Below, in pieces: positions 54,649 through 63,958 of a stretch of 64,000 bases of DNA; the first letter of the stretch is position 1, and every line of letters starts with the position of its first letter. The notes beneath the pieces are model-generated. The model ran no database searches and had not been told where the DNA came from. It was given only the letters and a program-made list of their open reading frames with translations. This stretch comes from Galbibacter orientalis DSM 19592. GTDB taxonomy: Bacteria > Bacteroidota > Bacteroidia > Flavobacteriales > Flavobacteriaceae. The stretch spans positions 2,335,466 through 2,399,465 of the forward strand of contig NZ_JH651379.1 in the NCBI RefSeq assembly GCF_000260115.1. Direction: 5' to 3'. A program made the translations under genes and the position numbers.

Positions 54649-55997
54649 GCACTTATAATATCATGTTTGGTAATTATTCGAAACTTCCCATTCCCTAAAT
54701 CCACCAAAACAGCTTTATTTTCTCTATTAATAAGCTTTGAAAGTTCATCTATTGCTAGATTCTTTTTCACCATTGGAAAAGGAGATTGCATAATCTCTTT
54801 AATTGGTTTATCTGCAATATCTTTGTTGTCTATGTATGCTTTAAAAAGTGTAGATTCATCCAAAGAACCTACAAAACCTTTAGAATCTACCACAGGAATT
54901 TGAGAGATGTTGTATTTCTTCATTCGTTCAATTGCATGAGCCACCAACTCTTCTGTTTTAGCTGTAATTAATTCATGTTCATTTATACCTATTAAATCTT
55001 CCGCCAACTTAACCTCAGTTTCCAAAAACCCACGATTTCGCATCCAATCGTCATTAAAAACTTTGGCAATATATCTACTTCCCGAATCGTGAAATAAAAC
55101 AACCACTACATCTTCTGGCTTGAAATGCTCTTTAAGTTGTAGTACTCCTTTTATGGCGGAACCTGCAGAATAACCAACAAAAATGCCTTCCTCTTTGGCT
55201 AGTTTCCTTGTAAAAACAGCTCCATCCTTATCGGTAACTTTAGTAAAACCATCAATTACCTCAAAGTCTACATTTTTAGGAAGAATATCCTCCCCAATTC
55301 CTTCGGTTATGTACGTATAAATTTCATTCTCATCAAAAACACCTGTTTCATGATATTTTTTAAAAACAGAACCATAGGCATCTACTCCCCAAATTTTAAT
55401 GTTTGGATTCTTTTCTTTAAGGTATTTTCCTACCCCAGAAATGGTTCCACCAGTACCCACTCCTACAATAAAATGAGTGATTTTTCCATCTGTTTGCTTC
55501 CAAATTTCTGGCCCTGTTTGCTCGTAATGTGCTAATGAATTTGAAAGATTATCATACTGGTTTACGTACCATGAATTAGGAGTTTCTTCAGACAATCTTT
55601 TAGAAACTGAATAATAAGAACGAGGATCTTCTGGAGAAACATTGGTAGGACAAACTACCACTTCCGCTCCAACAGCACGAAGGATATCCATTTTTTCTTT
55701 GGATTGCTTATCGCTAATAACACATATTAATTTATACCCCCTAGCAATTGCAACCAATGCAAGTCCCATTCCTGTATTTCCGCTTGTTCCTTCTATTATG
55801 GTCCCCCCAGGTTTTAAACTCCCATTTGCCTCTGCATCGTCAACCATTTTAACCGCCATTCGGTCTTTTACAGAATTCCCAGGGTTAAATGTTTCTACTT
55901 TAGCCAATACTAAAGCTTCAATACCTTTAGTTATTCTATTTATTTTAACCAAAGGAGTATTTCCAATGGTTTCTAATATATTCTTTGCGTATTCCAT
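54642..55997 (-). CDS. Cystathionine beta-synthase (PLP enzyme with C-terminal CBS pair)
   Basis: 451 residues. The fold-type II PLP domain (about 1-320) has NSVKDRMAVK with PLP Lys44, EGTSGNTGMGLALVA, the phosphate-binding VGVGTGGTISGVGKYLKEK and GYSAGSAIKG. Two CBS motifs (about 335-450: AHAIERMKKYNISQIPVVDS, IDELSKLINRENKAVLV) form the regulatory module. It condenses serine and homocysteine to cystathionine; cysteine synthase activity is a less likely alternative, since that enzyme lacks the CBS pair. Its last codon abuts repeat copy G. Confidence 0.88.
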   Translation of the reverse strand: MEYAKNILETIGNTPLVKINRITKGIEALVLAKVETFNPGNSVKDRMAVKMVDDAEANGSLKPGGTIIEGTSGNTGMGLALVAIARGYKLICVISDKQSKEKMDILRAVGAEVVVCPTNVSPEDPRSYYSVSKRLSEETPNSWYVNQYDNLSNSLAHYEQTGPEIWKQTDGKITHFIVGVGTGGTISGVGKYLKEKNPNIKIWGVDAYGSVFKKYHETGVFDENEIYTYITEGIGEDILPKNVDFEVIDGFTKVTDKDGAVFTRKLAKEEGIFVGYSAGSAIKGVLQLKEHFKPEDVVVVLFHDSGSRYIAKVFNDDWMRNRGFLETEVKLAEDLIGINEHELITAKTEELVAHAIERMKKYNISQIPVVDSKGFVGSLDESTLFKAYIDNKDIADKPIKEIMQSPFPMVKKNLAIDELSKLINRENKAVLVDLGNGKFRIITKHDIISAI

Positions 55998-56125
55998 GTC
56001 TTCTTTTCTTCCTTTTAAAGATAAGAAATGATAGCACAGAAAATTAAATGTAAGAAGTTAAATAATAGATAAATTGGTTTTATATGAATTACTAAAGAAA
56101 CAGGTTATCAATAAATTGCATTGAA

Positions 56126-57361
56126 TTATTCAAATTTAATCGACCTTGCTGGAGATATTTTTGTGATGATATACGAAGGAATTAAAAGCATTAATAAGCA
56201 TAAAATTAACACTCCAACATTTAGAATAATAACATGAATAGGATTTATATAAACTGGAGCTTCAGAAACATAATAAGTAGCGGCATCCAAGCTTATAAAA
56301 CCAAATTTATCTTGTAAAAACAAGATTCCTAGCCCTATTAGATTTCCCCAAAAGAGTCCAATAACAATAAGGTAAGTGGCGTTGTATAAAAATATTTTTC
56401 TAATACTCCAATTATTAGAACCTAAAGCTTTTAAAAGTCCTATCATTTGAGTACGCTCTAAAATAAGAACAAGCAGGGCAGTTATCATATTTATCCCTCC
56501 TACAATAATCATAATCCCTATGATTATAGCTATATTAAAATCGAATAACGATAACCATTCGAAGATGATGTAGTATTTTTCAGCAATTGTTTGAGAATCT
56601 AGTGTGGAGAGCGTTACTCCATAAATCTCTCTTCCTTTTTGCTCTATTTGATCAAAATCGTCTAAAAAAACTTCAAAAGTACCAATCTCATCATCTTTCC
56701 ATTTGTTCATTCGTTGAATATGGCGTAAATCAACGAAAATGTAATTGGCATCAAAATCCTCAAAGCCACTATCGTAAATCCCTACAATCTTAAATTTCAC
56801 CTGACTTGGAATGGCGCTCACTTCATCTTTTAAAAAAAATGCCCAAAATTCGGTTCCTACTTTAAATTGTAACCGATTTGCTAAGTATCTCGAAATTAAA
56901 ATTTCTTCATTTCGTTTTCCAGAATAATCGGGGATTCTCCCTTCAACTAAAAAATCTTTAAAAGGATCCCAGTTATAATCGGCGCCAACTCCTTTGGCTA
57001 TAATCCCTTCAAAAGTATTTTTTGTGCGTATAATCCCTCCTTTTGTAGCTACTGCTTGCACATGACTAATGCCACTTACGTTTTTAAATTCTGGATAAAA
57101 ATCTTGATGGATGGAAATCGGATTCACAGAAACATCCGAGGTATTATTATCGTAATTATAAATTTGAACATGCCCATTAAAAGCTGCAATTTTTTCACGG
57201 ATTTTTCGTTGTAAACCAACTCCAGTGGCAATTGCAATCAACATCATAATAACCCCCATTGCAATTGCTGCAATAGCGATTTTTATTATTGGTGCCGATA
57301 TACTACTTTTATGCTCCTTTCCCTTTATAAGGCGTTTGGCAATAAAATATTCTAAATTCAA
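56126..57361 (-). CDS. FtsX-like/LolC-E-type ABC transporter permease
   Basis: A 411-residue inner-membrane protein. The first helix is at about 28-48 (IAIAAIAMGVIMMLIAIATG), a large periplasmic MacB-like domain follows (about 50-265), and then three C-terminal helices (FNIAIIIGIMIIVGGINMIT; LIVIGLFWGNLIGLGILFLQ; HVIILNVGVLILCLLMLLIP). The ending TKISPARSIKFE is typical of the lipoprotein-releasing LolC/E group. No ATPase gene is adjacent. It is divergently transcribed from the DUF1343 lipoprotein gene with almost no gap. Confidence 0.85.
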   Translation of the reverse strand: MNLEYFIAKRLIKGKEHKSSISAPIIKIAIAAIAMGVIMMLIAIATGVGLQRKIREKIAAFNGHVQIYNYDNNTSDVSVNPISIHQDFYPEFKNVSGISHVQAVATKGGIIRTKNTFEGIIAKGVGADYNWDPFKDFLVEGRIPDYSGKRNEEILISRYLANRLQFKVGTEFWAFFLKDEVSAIPSQVKFKIVGIYDSGFEDFDANYIFVDLRHIQRMNKWKDDEIGTFEVFLDDFDQIEQKGREIYGVTLSTLDSQTIAEKYYIIFEWLSLFDFNIAIIIGIMIIVGGINMITALLVLILERTQMIGLLKALGSNNWSIRKIFLYNATYLIVIGLFWGNLIGLGILFLQDKFGFISLDAATYYVSEAPVYINPIHVIILNVGVLILCLLMLLIPSYIITKISPARSIKFE

Positions 57362-57376
57362 ACTATGCGATACTTT

Positions 57377-58594
57377 ATGAGTTTCAAAAATACATTTTTA
57401 TTATTGTTTTTAGTAGTGATTTCCTGTGCGAATGGAAATCAAGAAAAAAAAGTTGATATTTCTACTGAAGAAAAACCAAAAGAAACTCCAATTATTGTTG
57501 GCGCTAATAGAACTGAAGAATATTTATCTCTTTTAAAAAATAAAAAAGTTGGAATAGTAGCCAATCAGACTTCTGTTATTTATAAAGAAGATGGTAACTA
57601 CACACATTTGGTTGATTCTCTTACAGCTTTACAAGTAAATATTCAAAAAATATTTTCGCCTGAGCATGGTTTTAGAGGAAAAGCGGATGCTGGAGAACAT
57701 GTAAAGGGAAATAAGGATGCCAAAACAGGTTTGGAAATTGTTTCACTATATGGAAAGCATAAAAAACCAGCTGCTGCCCAATTAAATGCTATAGATGTTA
57801 TGGTGTTTGATATTCAAGATGTAGGAGTGCGTTTTTACACCTACACTTCAACCCTACATTTGGTAATGGAAGCTTGCGCCGAAAATAACATTCCACTAAT
57901 TATATTAGACCGTCCAAATCCCAATGCTAGCTATGTTGATGGCCCTACACTTGAAGTTGAACATGCTAGTTTTTTAGGAAAAGTTCCTATTCCGCTTGTA
58001 TATGGATTAACTATTGGAGAGTACGGAAAAATGCTTAACGGAGAGCTTTGGTTAGCCAATAAATTAAAGTGCGATTTAACCGTTATTCCTGTTAAAAATT
58101 ACAATCATAGCCTAGCATATAGTTTACCAATTCGCCCTTCTCCTAATTTACCTAATGATCAATCTATTTTGCTATATCCTAGTTTAGGGCTTTTTGAAGG
58201 TACTAATGTAAATGCAGGAAGAGGAACAGAATTCCAATTTCAGCGTTATGGTGCTCCATGGTTGGATAAAAAAGTGTTTTCTTTTGAATACACTCCAAAG
58301 CCTAATTTTGGCTCTAAAGATCCAAAGCAAAATGGAAAAATATGTTATGGGGAAAATCTTTCAGAAATAACACCGCCTAAAGAAGTTACTATGAAATGGA
58401 TTATTAAAGCTTATGAAAATTCCACCGATAAATCTAATTTCTTTAAGACCTCTGGATTTACACTCCATGCTGGAAATGAAAAACTACAAAAACAAATAGA
58501 GGCTGGAAAGAGCAATGAAGAAATTAAAGCCTCATGGCAAGCAGACATAGAAAATTTTAAAAAAATTAGAAGCAACTATTTAATTTACGAATAA
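57377..58594 (+). CDS. DUF1343 (NamZ-type) exo-N-acetylmuramidase, lipoprotein
   Basis: 405 residues. A lipoprotein signal (LLLFLVVISC) precedes the same conserved landmarks as the paralogue at 10252: EYLSLLKNKKVGIVANQTSV, FSPEHGFRGKADAGE, VMVFDIQDVGVRFYTYTSTL, IILDRPNP, PIPLVYGLTIGEYGKML, IRPSPNLPNDQSILLYPSLG and LFEGTNVNAGRGTEFQF. It probably works outside the inner membrane on peptidoglycan ends. An ATG 12 bp upstream would leave only 3 bp to the divergent permease start; the ATG at 57377 is taken, but either is possible. It converges on the next gene with an 8-bp gap. Confidence 0.85.
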   Translation: MSFKNTFLLLFLVVISCANGNQEKKVDISTEEKPKETPIIVGANRTEEYLSLLKNKKVGIVANQTSVIYKEDGNYTHLVDSLTALQVNIQKIFSPEHGFRGKADAGEHVKGNKDAKTGLEIVSLYGKHKKPAAAQLNAIDVMVFDIQDVGVRFYTYTSTLHLVMEACAENNIPLIILDRPNPNASYVDGPTLEVEHASFLGKVPIPLVYGLTIGEYGKMLNGELWLANKLKCDLTVIPVKNYNHSLAYSLPIRPSPNLPNDQSILLYPSLGLFEGTNVNAGRGTEFQFQRYGAPWLDKKVFSFEYTPKPNFGSKDPKQNGKICYGENLSEITPPKEVTMKWIIKAYENSTDKSNFFKTSGFTLHAGNEKLQKQIEAGKSNEEIKASWQADIENFKKIRSNYLIYE

Positions 58595-58602
58595 CACACG
58601 TT

Positions 58603-59418
58603 TTAACTGTTTCTATATTTTTCAAAGGGGATTTTTAATAATTTCCCTACTCTTGTAGATGTATTTATATCTGGATGTGTGTCTATTCCGTAGATCAAAT
58701 CTTTTGAATTCATTTTAGAAAAAGTACCTAAAAGCCGATCCCAGATAGCAAAGATATTTCCGTAATTGGTGTCGGTATACGGTAAGACATAATGGTGATG
58801 TACTTTATGCATATCTGGAGATACAAAAACCCAACTCAACAAGGTATCCAGTTTTTTTGGTAATTTAATATTTGCATGATTAAATTGGGAAAAAACCACG
58901 GAAAGCGACTGATATAATAGTACAATTCCTACTGGAATTCCTCCTATAAACACTCCTAAAGTTGTAAAAACAAACCGTACAAAACTCTCCCCAGGATGGT
59001 GCCTATTTGCTGTTGTAGTATCTACATAGGTATCTGTATGATGTATTAAATGAAACTTCCATAACACCTTAACCTTATGTTGCACCCAATGCGCCAACCA
59101 AGCCCCTATAAAATCTAATAAAAGCACTCCTAATAACACTGTTGCCCACATTGGAAATGCTATCCATTGAAGGATTCCAAAACCATTTACAACCACCCAA
59201 TCGCTTGTTTTTAAAAGAATAAATGCCAATAAAAAATTAACAATAATAGTAGTAAACGTAAAGAAAATATTAGGCCAAGCATGTTTAAGTTTATGATACC
59301 TAAATTTAAATAATGGTATTCCGTACTCCAATATCCAAAAAAAAGTAATCCCCGAAATCAAAATTAAACTCCGATGTGAGGACGGAATTGTTTCAAAATA
59401 AGTAATTAAAGTTTCCAT
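58603..59418 (-). CDS. Sterol desaturase/fatty acid hydroxylase family membrane protein
   Basis: A 271-residue membrane di-iron enzyme. Several hydrophobic helices flank the histidine clusters HWVQHKVKVLWKFHLIHH, ANRHHPGE, HANIK and MHKVHHHYV that ligate the iron pair. Members hydroxylate or desaturate lipids, carotenoids or hopanoid-like molecules. The exact substrate is unknown. The TTG five codons upstream is ignored in favour of the ATG giving METLITYFETIP. Confidence 0.85.
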   Translation of the reverse strand: METLITYFETIPSSHRSLILISGITFFWILEYGIPLFKFRYHKLKHAWPNIFFTFTTIIVNFLLAFILLKTSDWVVVNGFGILQWIAFPMWATVLLGVLLLDFIGAWLAHWVQHKVKVLWKFHLIHHTDTYVDTTTANRHHPGESFVRFVFTTLGVFIGGIPVGIVLLYQSLSVVFSQFNHANIKLPKKLDTLLSWVFVSPDMHKVHHHYVLPYTDTNYGNIFAIWDRLLGTFSKMNSKDLIYGIDTHPDINTSTRVGKLLKIPFEKYRNS

Positions 59419-59487
59419 ATAAACAAGATACAATAATTTTTAATTTGAAATATAAATGACTTAAACTCACTCTATTTTACAAAAATT

Positions 59488-59982
59488 TTATTTTGGAAGT
59501 TTTGCTTTCATAGCCTCTACAATATTATATACGGCAGGACATATGGATGTATTTTTTATAGTTAAATTGCTTATCTGCTGAAATTTCTTTCTGTCCGTAT
59601 GTGGATATTCGCGACAAGCTTTAGGGCGTACGTCATAAATTAAGCAATAATTATCGGCTCCTAAAAATGTGCAAGGCACTTCTTGTAAGACATAATCATT
59701 GTCTTCATCAATTCTTAAATAAGTATCTATAAACTGCTGGGGCTTCTGCTTAAAATGTTTTGAAATACGTTCAATATCTGCATTGGTAAATAGCGGACCA
59801 GTAGTTTTACAACAATTTGCACATGTTAAGCAATCGGTTTTTTCAAACTCCGCTTCATGCAATTCTTGCATTACATAATCTATATTTTTTGGTGGCTTCT
59901 TTCGTAATTTAGCAAAATACTTTTTGTTCTCGTTTTGCTTGTCTTTAGCCAGTTGCGGGAGTTGTTTTAAAAAATCGTCCAT
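59488..59982 (-). CDS. YkgJ-family cysteine cluster protein
   Basis: 164 residues with the cysteine pattern CLTCANCCKTTGPLF (about 55-69), then CTFLGADNYCLIYDVRPKAC and REYPHTD, the zinc- or iron-chelating motif of the UPF0153/YkgJ family. Soluble and without a signal peptide. The function is not established. Confidence 0.85.
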   Translation of the reverse strand: MDDFLKQLPQLAKDKQNENKKYFAKLRKKPPKNIDYVMQELHEAEFEKTDCLTCANCCKTTGPLFTNADIERISKHFKQKPQQFIDTYLRIDEDNDYVLQEVPCTFLGADNYCLIYDVRPKACREYPHTDRKKFQQISNLTIKNTSICPAVYNIVEAMKAKLPK

Positions 59983-60136
59983 TTATTTCTTATCAGAAGA
60001 AAAAATCCTTTCAGCTACAAAGATAAGGCTTATTATAAAATAACTGTTCCTGTCTTATTTTCATTAATATGTTTTAGTATTTTTTTGGTTTTTAAAGAAA
60101 ATTCCTCTTAATTTACTGTAAATGAATTACATTCTT

Positions 60137-60808
60137 ATGAGAAAAATAATCTTATTACTATGCATCCTCGCTTGCACTTTACTCCAAGCGCAAATTGATC
60201 AATATGGATACCAAAATGGTCCATTAATAGACACTAAGAGTTCTAACGAATTTGCTGGTTTAGAAGGTTCTATATATTTAAATGGAGATGAATTTACAAA
60301 AGGAAAAATTTTTGCAGATGGAAAAGTGTATGATAATGTAGATTTACGGTACAATATTTACAAAGATTATATCGAAATTAAAATGTCGGAATCTGAGATC
60401 TATAAAGGTTCTACAAAGCCAAATTATGCCTACGAGATTCATGGTAAAAAGCTATATTTAGTAGACTACCAAGACAAAAATGAAAAGAAGACTGGATATA
60501 TGGTTTGTCTTTTCTGTACAGCAGATGATATGCTTTTAAACAAATACACCAAAATATATTATCCACCAGAAAAAGCAAACACAGGTTACCAAAAAGATAA
60601 ACCTGCTAAGTTTAGCGATAACGAAGATTACTTTATAAAGTTAAAAGGAAGTTCTTATGCTATTCCTCTGGAAAGTAACACAAAGAAGATTTTAAAACAG
60701 TTTGATAACAAACAATTAGATAAATTTGTAAAAGAAAAAAAATTAAATTTAAAGAAAGAAGACGATTTAATTACTTTCTTTAAATATTATGTCAACATTA
60801 ATCAATAA
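60137..60808 (+). CDS. Exported hypothetical protein
   Basis: 223 residues with a signal peptide ending LLQAQ, then a lysine- and tyrosine-rich soluble domain (YLNGDEFTKGKIFADGKVYD, IPLESNTKKILKQF). I do not recognise a family. The C-terminal helix (LDKFVKEKKLNLKKEDDLIT) resembles the ends of small flavobacterial exported proteins. An ATG 15 bp upstream is possible but only lengthens the signal. It is followed after 3 bp by the methyltransferase gene. Confidence 0.7.
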   Translation: MRKIILLLCILACTLLQAQIDQYGYQNGPLIDTKSSNEFAGLEGSIYLNGDEFTKGKIFADGKVYDNVDLRYNIYKDYIEIKMSESEIYKGSTKPNYAYEIHGKKLYLVDYQDKNEKKTGYMVCLFCTADDMLLNKYTKIYYPPEKANTGYQKDKPAKFSDNEDYFIKLKGSSYAIPLESNTKKILKQFDNKQLDKFVKEKKLNLKKEDDLITFFKYYVNINQ

Positions 60809-60811
60809 ACT

Positions 60812-61519
60812 TTGAAAGACCTCCTCGGGAAAGCTATTGTAGACTTTTATTCTGATAATTTTTCAGAAGAAGTTCTTACCGAAACCTCCATCTCCGAAGA
60901 AGATATTCTTCCTATTTCCTATTTATTTAGAAGTTATAAAGAGATGCCTCCTTTGGAGAAAAAAGCCTTAGATAAAAGTTTTGGTAATATCCTCGATATA
61001 GGATGCGGTGCTGGGAGCCATGCATTATACTTACAGGAAACTAAAAAAAACTCTGTAACTGCTATTGATATTTCTGCTGGAGCTATTGAGGTTGTTAAAA
61101 AAAGAGGTCTTAAAGATGCATTTCAAAAAGATGTTTTCGAGCTAAAGGATAAAAAATATGATACCATTTTAATGCTCATGAATGGTACTGGAATTTTTGG
61201 AACCTATAAAAGTGTTCCAGAAAAACTAACACACCTAAAAAACTTACTTACTGATAACGGACAAATACTTATCGATTCTACAGATATTATCTACATGTTT
61301 GATGAGGATGAAGATGGCGGAAAATGGATTCCTATGGATAATGATTACTATGGCGAACTTACCTATACCCTCAAATATAAAGGAGAAACAGAAACTACAA
61401 CATGGCTGTATTTAGACTTTAATACTTTAAGCCTCTTTTGCGAAATGGTAGGACTCCAATGTAATCTCCTAGCCGAAGGCAAACATTACGATTACCTAGC
61501 CCAACTCACAAAAAAATAA
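60812..61519 (+). CDS. Class I SAM-dependent methyltransferase (TTG start)
   Basis: 235 residues. The Rossmann motif I ILDIGCGAGSHALYL is at about 60-74, the acidic motif is VTAIDISAGAIEV, and DTILMLMNGTGIFG follows. The substrate is unknown. The only start compatible with the N-terminal domain (KDLLGKAIVDFYSDNFSEEV, which I recall being conserved in relatives) is TTG at 60812; the next ATG is 40 codons inside. It lies 3 bp after the upstream exported-protein gene, so translational coupling may compensate for the weak start. Confidence 0.8.
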   Translation: MKDLLGKAIVDFYSDNFSEEVLTETSISEEDILPISYLFRSYKEMPPLEKKALDKSFGNILDIGCGAGSHALYLQETKKNSVTAIDISAGAIEVVKKRGLKDAFQKDVFELKDKKYDTILMLMNGTGIFGTYKSVPEKLTHLKNLLTDNGQILIDSTDIIYMFDEDEDGGKWIPMDNDYYGELTYTLKYKGETETTTWLYLDFNTLSLFCEMVGLQCNLLAEGKHYDYLAQLTKK

Positions 61520-61550
61520 CAACATATAGGAAGCAATTTTCAACTTTCAA

Positions 61551-62183
61551 CTAAGGAATATTCAAGTATTTATGGGTTTGTAAAGACACTTTCCATTTCG
61601 GATTCTTCATTACGTACTCCACTATCTCTGGAATCATCTTATCACGTTTACTCCATTCTGGTTGTAAGTATAAAATGCAGTCTTTTCCTACCTTTTCAGC
61701 TTGAGCTTCAGCAAACTCAAAATCATTTTTATTATAAACAATACATTTAAGCTCGTTCGCTTTTTCGTACACTTTTGCAGTTGGCAACTTCATTTTCTTT
61801 GGCGAAAGGCAAATCCAATCCCATTCTCCTGTTAATTCATATGCCCCAGAAGTTTCAATATGCGTTTTCAAGCCTCGCTTTTTTAATTCAGAAGTAATAA
61901 ACGTCATATCCCAAGTAAGCGGTTCTCCTCCAGTAATTACAATAGTATCTGAGTATTTTGCAGCATTCTCTACAATAGTAGCAACCGCTGTTGGCGGATG
62001 GGTTTCGGCATTCCAACTTTCCTTAACATCGCACCAATGGCAACCCACATCACAGCCTCCTATTCTAATAAAATAAGCTGCTGTCCCTTTGTAAAACCCC
62101 TCTCCTTGGATGGTATAAAACTCCTCCATCAACGGGAGCATTTCCCCCGCATTTACCTTCGCTAAGATCGCTTCTTTTGTCAT
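61551..62183 (-). CDS. queE: 7-carboxy-7-deazaguanine synthase
   Basis: A 210-residue radical SAM enzyme of queuosine/7-deazaguanine synthesis that converts 6-carboxytetrahydropterin to CDG. MLPLMEEFYTIQGEGFYKGT is the QueE opening. The cluster-binding cysteines are 44, 48 and 51 in GGCDVGCHWCD (the CX3CX2C spacing), and VITGGEP is the SAM-binding motif. It stands alone here; queC, queD and queF are not in the window. Confidence 0.93.
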   Translation of the reverse strand: MTKEAILAKVNAGEMLPLMEEFYTIQGEGFYKGTAAYFIRIGGCDVGCHWCDVKESWNAETHPPTAVATIVENAAKYSDTIVITGGEPLTWDMTFITSELKKRGLKTHIETSGAYELTGEWDWICLSPKKMKLPTAKVYEKANELKCIVYNKNDFEFAEAQAEKVGKDCILYLQPEWSKRDKMIPEIVEYVMKNPKWKVSLQTHKYLNIP

Positions 62184-62409
62184 GCCGCAAAGATACGTTT
62201 TCCTTTTTTATTTTTAGTAGCCATTTCCTATTGCTTTTTTGGAGTCGCCATTTCCTGCTTTCGCTACTACACGGTAGTTAGCTCAATCAGGGCTAGCATC
62301 AATAATTAGCGTACGCTTACTAATGGTAACACTATAAAAAAATACTCCTTTCAACTTAGCAAACTTTACCTTATTTTAGTAAACACGTTCAATAGCAAAT
62401 AATTTCAAG

Positions 62410-63924
62410 ATGAGCAATAAAGACGCTTTTTTTCAACATATAGAAGAAGGTTATAAAACTAAAGGTGATTATATAAGCATGGGAGCCGCCATGCTTAATG
62501 GTGACCCGCTAACAAATGCCTTGGTTAAAATCCCTCTAAAAACTTTAAACCGACACGGACTCATAGCCGGTGCCACAGGAACTGGAAAAACAAAAACACT
62601 TCAAATTCTGGCCGAAAATCTTTCGGAAAAAGGAATTCCAGTTTTGTTGATGGATTTAAAGGGGGACCTTAGCGGACTAGCACAACCTGGAAATGATAAT
62701 GCTAAAATACAAGAGCGACATACCAAAATTGGATTTCCATACGAAGCAAAAAAATTCCCTATAGACATCCTTACTTTATCCGAACAGAACGGAGTGCGAC
62801 TTCGTGCTACCATCTCTGAATTTGGTCCTATTTTACTATCTCGGATTTTAGACCTAACAGATACGCAACAAGGAATTGTAGCGGTGCTTTTTAAATATTG
62901 TGACGACCACCAGCTTCCGCTTCTTGATTTAAAAGACTTCAAAAAAATATTACAATACTGTACTTCCGAAGGAAAAGAAGAATTCCAAGAAGCCTATGGG
63001 CGAATTTCAACATCTTCTACTGGAGCTATCTTACGTAAAATTATAGAATTAGAACAACAAGGAGCTGACCTATTTTTTGGTGAAAAATCTTTTGATGTAG
63101 AAGATCTTACCCGTATTGATGAGAATGGTAAAGGAATTATAAACATAATCCGATTAACAGATATACAAGACAAGCCTAAACTTTTTTCTACTTTTATGTT
63201 GAGTCTACTAGCCGAGGTTTATGCTACTTTTCCTGAACAAGGAGATAGCGACCGTCCAGAGCTTGTTATATTTATAGACGAAGCACACCTTATTTTCAAT
63301 GAGGCTTCAGACGCACTTTTAGACCAAATAGAAAGTATTGTAAAACTAATTCGCTCTAAAGGAATTGGACTCTATTTTGTAACGCAAAACCCAACTGATG
63401 TTCCAGATGCCGTGCTTTCTCAACTCGGATTAAAAATTCAACATGCGTTACGTGCTTTTACTGCAAAAGACCGAAAAGCAATAAAACTAACAGCAGAGAA
63501 TTACCCTATTTCAGATTTTTACAATACTTCAGAAGTGCTTACTTCACTCGGAATTGGAGAGGCTCTCATCTCTGCTTTGGATGAAAAAGGACGACCAACA
63601 CCTTTAGCTGCAACTATGTTAAGAGCTCCTATGAGTAGAATGGATATTTTAACAGATACTGAAGTAAAACAAGTAATTAGTACGTCTAAATTAATTCCAA
63701 AATACAATGAGGTAGTAGATCGTGAAAGTGCGTATGAACTTCTAAATAAAAAAATTGAAAAAGCACAAACTGAGGAGGCTCAGCAAAAAGCAAAAGAAGA
63801 ACAAAAAAAGACTTCGAGAACTTCTACTCGAAAAAGTTCGGCTATGAATCCTATTATAAAAGTACTAACAAGTGCTACTTTTATAAGAGGTGTTATGGGA
63901 ATCCTAAGTAAAGCCATGCGATAA
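62410..63924 (+). CDS. HerA/DUF853-type ATPase
   Basis: A 504-residue P-loop ATPase. Walker A GATGTGKT is at 54-61, Walker B is LVIFIDEAHLIF (about 287-298), and GLYFVTQNPTDVPDAVLSQL is typical of DUF853/YjgR-like helicase-related proteins. A Gln/Lys-rich linker and a C-terminal hydrophobic segment end it. The cellular role is not established. It is divergent from queE across 226 bp in which I see no gene. Confidence 0.85.
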   Translation: MSNKDAFFQHIEEGYKTKGDYISMGAAMLNGDPLTNALVKIPLKTLNRHGLIAGATGTGKTKTLQILAENLSEKGIPVLLMDLKGDLSGLAQPGNDNAKIQERHTKIGFPYEAKKFPIDILTLSEQNGVRLRATISEFGPILLSRILDLTDTQQGIVAVLFKYCDDHQLPLLDLKDFKKILQYCTSEGKEEFQEAYGRISTSSTGAILRKIIELEQQGADLFFGEKSFDVEDLTRIDENGKGIINIIRLTDIQDKPKLFSTFMLSLLAEVYATFPEQGDSDRPELVIFIDEAHLIFNEASDALLDQIESIVKLIRSKGIGLYFVTQNPTDVPDAVLSQLGLKIQHALRAFTAKDRKAIKLTAENYPISDFYNTSEVLTSLGIGEALISALDEKGRPTPLAATMLRAPMSRMDILTDTEVKQVISTSKLIPKYNEVVDRESAYELLNKKIEKAQTEEAQQKAKEEQKKTSRTSTRKSSAMNPIIKVLTSATFIRGVMGILSKAMR

Positions 63925-63930
63925 AAAAAC

Positions 63931-63958
63931 AGCGCTTAAGAAATTAATCTTAAGCGCT
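63931..63958 (+). terminator. Terminator hairpin after the HerA/DUF853 gene
   Basis: AGCGCTTAAGA / TCTTAAGCGCT, a perfect 11-bp stem with a 6-nt loop, 6 bp after the stop codon. The stem can extend outward (AACAG/CTGTT) past a small bulge. No gene is visible from here to the end of the window. Confidence 0.85.
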
